Assembly: GCA_004557505.1 (NCBI GenBank)
Contig: SFGZ01000005.1
Coordinates: 96,382 to 160,381, forward strand
Reading direction: 5' to 3'
DNA: 64,000 nt
Origin: Coriobacteriaceae bacterium
GTDB taxonomy: Bacteria; Actinomycetota; Coriobacteriia; Coriobacteriales; Atopobiaceae
This document shows positions 62,157 to 64,000 of the stretch, in pieces. The translations under genes were made by a program, and so were the position numbers. Each line of letters opens with the position of its first letter. Positions within the stretch are counted from its first letter, which is position 1. The notes beneath the pieces are model-generated. The model saw only the letters and a list, made by a program, of their open reading frames with translations, was not told the origin of the DNA and ran no database searches.

Positions 62157-63401
62157 TTACGCCTCCACGCCCGCAAGGTAGCGCCTCAGCACCATCGAGT
62201 AGGCCTTGGCGAAGTCGAGGTACTGCGCCACGGGCACGCGCTCGTCGATCTTGTGCGAGAGCATGGGAAGTCCCGGCCCCCAGACGGCAAGGTCCACGCC
62301 TGGGCGGCCGTGGAGGAACTGGGCAGCGTCAGTGGTACCGGACGCGGTAACGGGAGCAAGCACGGTCTCGGGGGTGATACCCGGGATGATCCCGCTCACG
62401 TCCTCGCCCAAGGCCTCGCTCATGGACTTTACGATGCTCCATGGGTGCAGGGATTCCATGCTTTGGGCCGTCTCGATGACCGCCTGAATGAGCTCTGAGT
62501 CTGGATTGGACTGCACGGGCGGCTGGTCGGCGGTCACCTCCACGGAGATCTCGAAGCCCTCGCGCTGGTTCAGCTCGTCGACCACGGCGCGAACGTCGTT
62601 CATGAGGGCGGCGTTGTCGTACTCGGGGATCGTGCGGGCATTCGCTTCGTACTCGGCGTGGTCGGGGATCGAGTTTATCTGGACGCCCCCTCTCATCAGG
62701 GTGACATTGTGGAAGGTCGAACCCAGGACAGGATTGCTCGCCCGTGCGGCGGCCCTCTCCACGCGCTCGGAGACAAGCCGCATGGCGTCCACCAGGTGAT
62801 CGATGGCGTTGCTCCCCAGCTCGGGCGTCGAGGCGTGGGCGGCCGTGCCCTTGGAGACCAGCCGGTAGTTGAGCGAGCCCTTGTGCGCGTACATCACGCC
62901 GAAGTTGTTGGGCTCCCCGATGAGCAGCGCGTCCACACCGTCCATCACACCCTCGCGCGCGAGCTGAGCGGACCCAAGCTCGCCCACCTCCTCGCCGACG
63001 GTGGCAATCAGACGAACCGTTCCGGAGAATCCACCGCCTTCCTTCAGCTCGATGAGCGCGGCCACGAGGGCGGCCAGTCCGGACTTCATGTCAGTGGTTC
63101 CACGCCCCCACATGACGCCGTCCTCGATATCGCCTGAGAACGGATCGTGGGACCAGTCGGAGGGGTCACCGGGGCTGACCACGTCAAGGTGACCCGAGAT
63201 GGCAATCGTCTTGCCCGAGCCGTTGGAGACCTCTGCCACCAAGCTGGCTCGATCGTCGTTATAGGGGATGAGCGTCGAATCGATTCCGTGCTCCGCAAGC
63301 ACGGACTTCAGGTACTCGGCCGCAGCGCGCTCGTTGCCGTTGACCGTGTCGATGCGAACGAGTTCCCGCAGGATCCTGACGCATTCCTCGGATGTCATCA
63401 T
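62157..63401 (-). CDS. M20-family metallopeptidase (ArgE/DapE/ACY1 type)
   Basis: A 414-residue zinc-dependent amidohydrolase acting on acylated amino acids or small peptides. Metal-site segments: GHLDVVSPGDPSDWSHDPF, WGRGTTDMKSGLAALVAAL (bridging Asp), ATVGEEVGELGS (catalytic Glu pair), IGEPNN and the C-terminal ASGTTDAAQF and GPGLPMLSHKIDERV with the last ligand His. The lid/dimerisation domain (about 175-290) is complete. The ATG at 63401 has AAGGAG at six bases. The exact substrate cannot be assigned; DapE-like or carnosinase-like roles are both possible. Confidence 0.93.
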   Translation of the reverse strand: MMTSEECVRILRELVRIDTVNGNERAAAEYLKSVLAEHGIDSTLIPYNDDRASLVAEVSNGSGKTIAISGHLDVVSPGDPSDWSHDPFSGDIEDGVMWGRGTTDMKSGLAALVAALIELKEGGGFSGTVRLIATVGEEVGELGSAQLAREGVMDGVDALLIGEPNNFGVMYAHKGSLNYRLVSKGTAAHASTPELGSNAIDHLVDAMRLVSERVERAAARASNPVLGSTFHNVTLMRGGVQINSIPDHAEYEANARTIPEYDNAALMNDVRAVVDELNQREGFEISVEVTADQPPVQSNPDSELIQAVIETAQSMESLHPWSIVKSMSEALGEDVSGIIPGITPETVLAPVTASGTTDAAQFLHGRPGVDLAVWGPGLPMLSHKIDERVPVAQYLDFAKAYSMVLRRYLAGVEA

Positions 63402-63725
63402 GATGTGCTCCTTTGCGTTGTGCGTTATATGGACGGGGCCCAAGCCATGTCGGGTCCGAGGGTCAACCGCCTACCCGCCCTTGTCCATGCGGGCCTCCCA
63501 TCGTCTGCACGTACGCCATGTCTAGCATGGTAATCCTTCGCGGGCGCCACGCGCAGGCGATGCGCATTCTTGATAAACGGTGCAAAGGGGGCGCCGAGAC
63601 GTTGGGCGTTTCGCGAATAGAACGGGGCCACGCCCGATGGGCGCAGCCCCGTTCGTTGAAGACCCTTATAGGCGAGCACCTACGGGTGCGGGTGATGAAA
63701 GGCGTCACCCGCACCTAGGCACGGC
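63402..63725. other. intergenic stretch with two strong hairpins
   Basis: GAACGGGGC/GCCCCGTTC with a further inner GCCC/GGGC pairing (63620-63654), and GGTGCGGGTGA/TCACCCGCACC (63685-63715). Neither has a T-run. No gene is seen. Confidence 0.55.
63620..63715 (-). terminator. tandem hairpins after the surface-protein gene, possible terminators
   Basis: Both stems (9 and 11 pairs) lie within 110 bases beyond the stop of the surface-protein gene on the minus strand. They lack T-runs, so termination is only likely, not clear. Confidence 0.35.
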
Positions 63726-64000
63726 CTAGCAATCCTCCTTGCAGCGATTGCGGCGAGCGGCCAGTCCGCCCAGCAGGCTCAGGAAGCCCATGGAGGCAGC
63801 GGCGGCAGCGCCAGAAAGCGCAGAGGCGTCCCCCGTCTGGGGAATCGCAGATTCCTTCGGCTTCGGCTTGGCCTTCTCCTCAGTCGGAGTCTGCGCGGTA
63901 ACGTCGCTCTGGCGGACGTGGACGACGACGTCGACCTCGTCGGTGGAGCCGTCGGGGTAGGTGACGACGACCGTCGCCGGGGACTCGCCCGGCGCGTCAA
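63726..64000 (-). CDS. C-terminus of a Rib-repeat, LPXTG-type cell-wall surface protein (runs off the right edge)
   Basis: The last 90 residues of a surface protein. ATVVVTYPDGSTDEVDVVVHV is the end of a Rib/alpha-type repeat, as in streptococcal surface proteins. A Lys/Pro/Glu linker (EEKAKPKPKE) spans the wall, IPQTGD is the sortase signal, then a hydrophobic helix and RRNRCKED. The sorting signal and tail are complete; the N-terminus and repeat number are outside the window. Confidence 0.88.
   Translation of the reverse strand, partial: DAPGESPATVVVTYPDGSTDEVDVVVHVRQSDVTAQTPTEEKAKPKPKESAIPQTGDASALSGAAAAASMGFLSLLGGLAARRNRCKEDC

Overview
The window is a 64 kb piece of a high-GC Gram-positive chromosome. 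An actinobacterium of the class Coriobacteriia is most likely, of the Olsenella/Atopobium type. Four things point there: the strong AGGAGG-type ribosome sites; the sortase-anchored surface proteins; the fused TsaB-RimI-TsaD gene; and the single-polypeptide EcfA ATPase beside a GTG-started S component. The genus is inferred from gene content, not from a search.

Layout. 0-1.7 kb: end of a lipoprotein gene, methionine aminopeptidase (map) and the RNA-binding protein YhbY. 2.5-3.3 kb: a frameshifted fructosamine-kinase gene. 4.4-9.1 kb: a two-component system next to a peptide-protection type ABC transporter. 9.2-16.7 kb: a probable iron or siderophore uptake block (ecfS, ecfT, ecfA, an AraC regulator and two half-ABC transporters) preceded by DtxR/IdeR-like dyads. 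17.0-19.9 kb: a second two-component system with a C39-like peptidase. 20.0-24.7 kb: another AraC regulator, a deletion chimera of two truncated transporter genes, a membrane protein, a nucleoside hydrolase and an aldo/keto reductase.

25.1-29.5 kb is the accessory part. An AbiF-type abortive-infection gene with a HEPN motif is preceded by its own promoter and a short RNA ending in a terminator. It is followed by an IS30 remnant, an unrecognised 438-residue protein and an hsdS fragment, so this looks like an eroding defence island.

29.6-64 kb is mostly housekeeping: guaA, a LytR-CpsA-Psr protein, ychF, a large LPXTG-anchored arabinofuranosidase of lower GC, a polyferredoxin, groES-groEL, xpt, NAD synthetase, an amino-acid ABC transporter, then a tightly packed minus-strand cell-envelope/tRNA-modification cluster (glmM, glmS, acpS, nnr, alr, udg, tsaE, tsaB-rimI-tsaD), rplM-rpsI, an M20 peptidase and the C-terminus of a Rib-repeat LPXTG protein.

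The intergenic regions hold several distinct families of 23-29 bp repeats, often as inverted groups with spacing near 40 bp. They do not look like CRISPR arrays or known IS ends. With the AbiF/RNA locus they are the most unusual content. No tRNA, rRNA or CRISPR array was seen.
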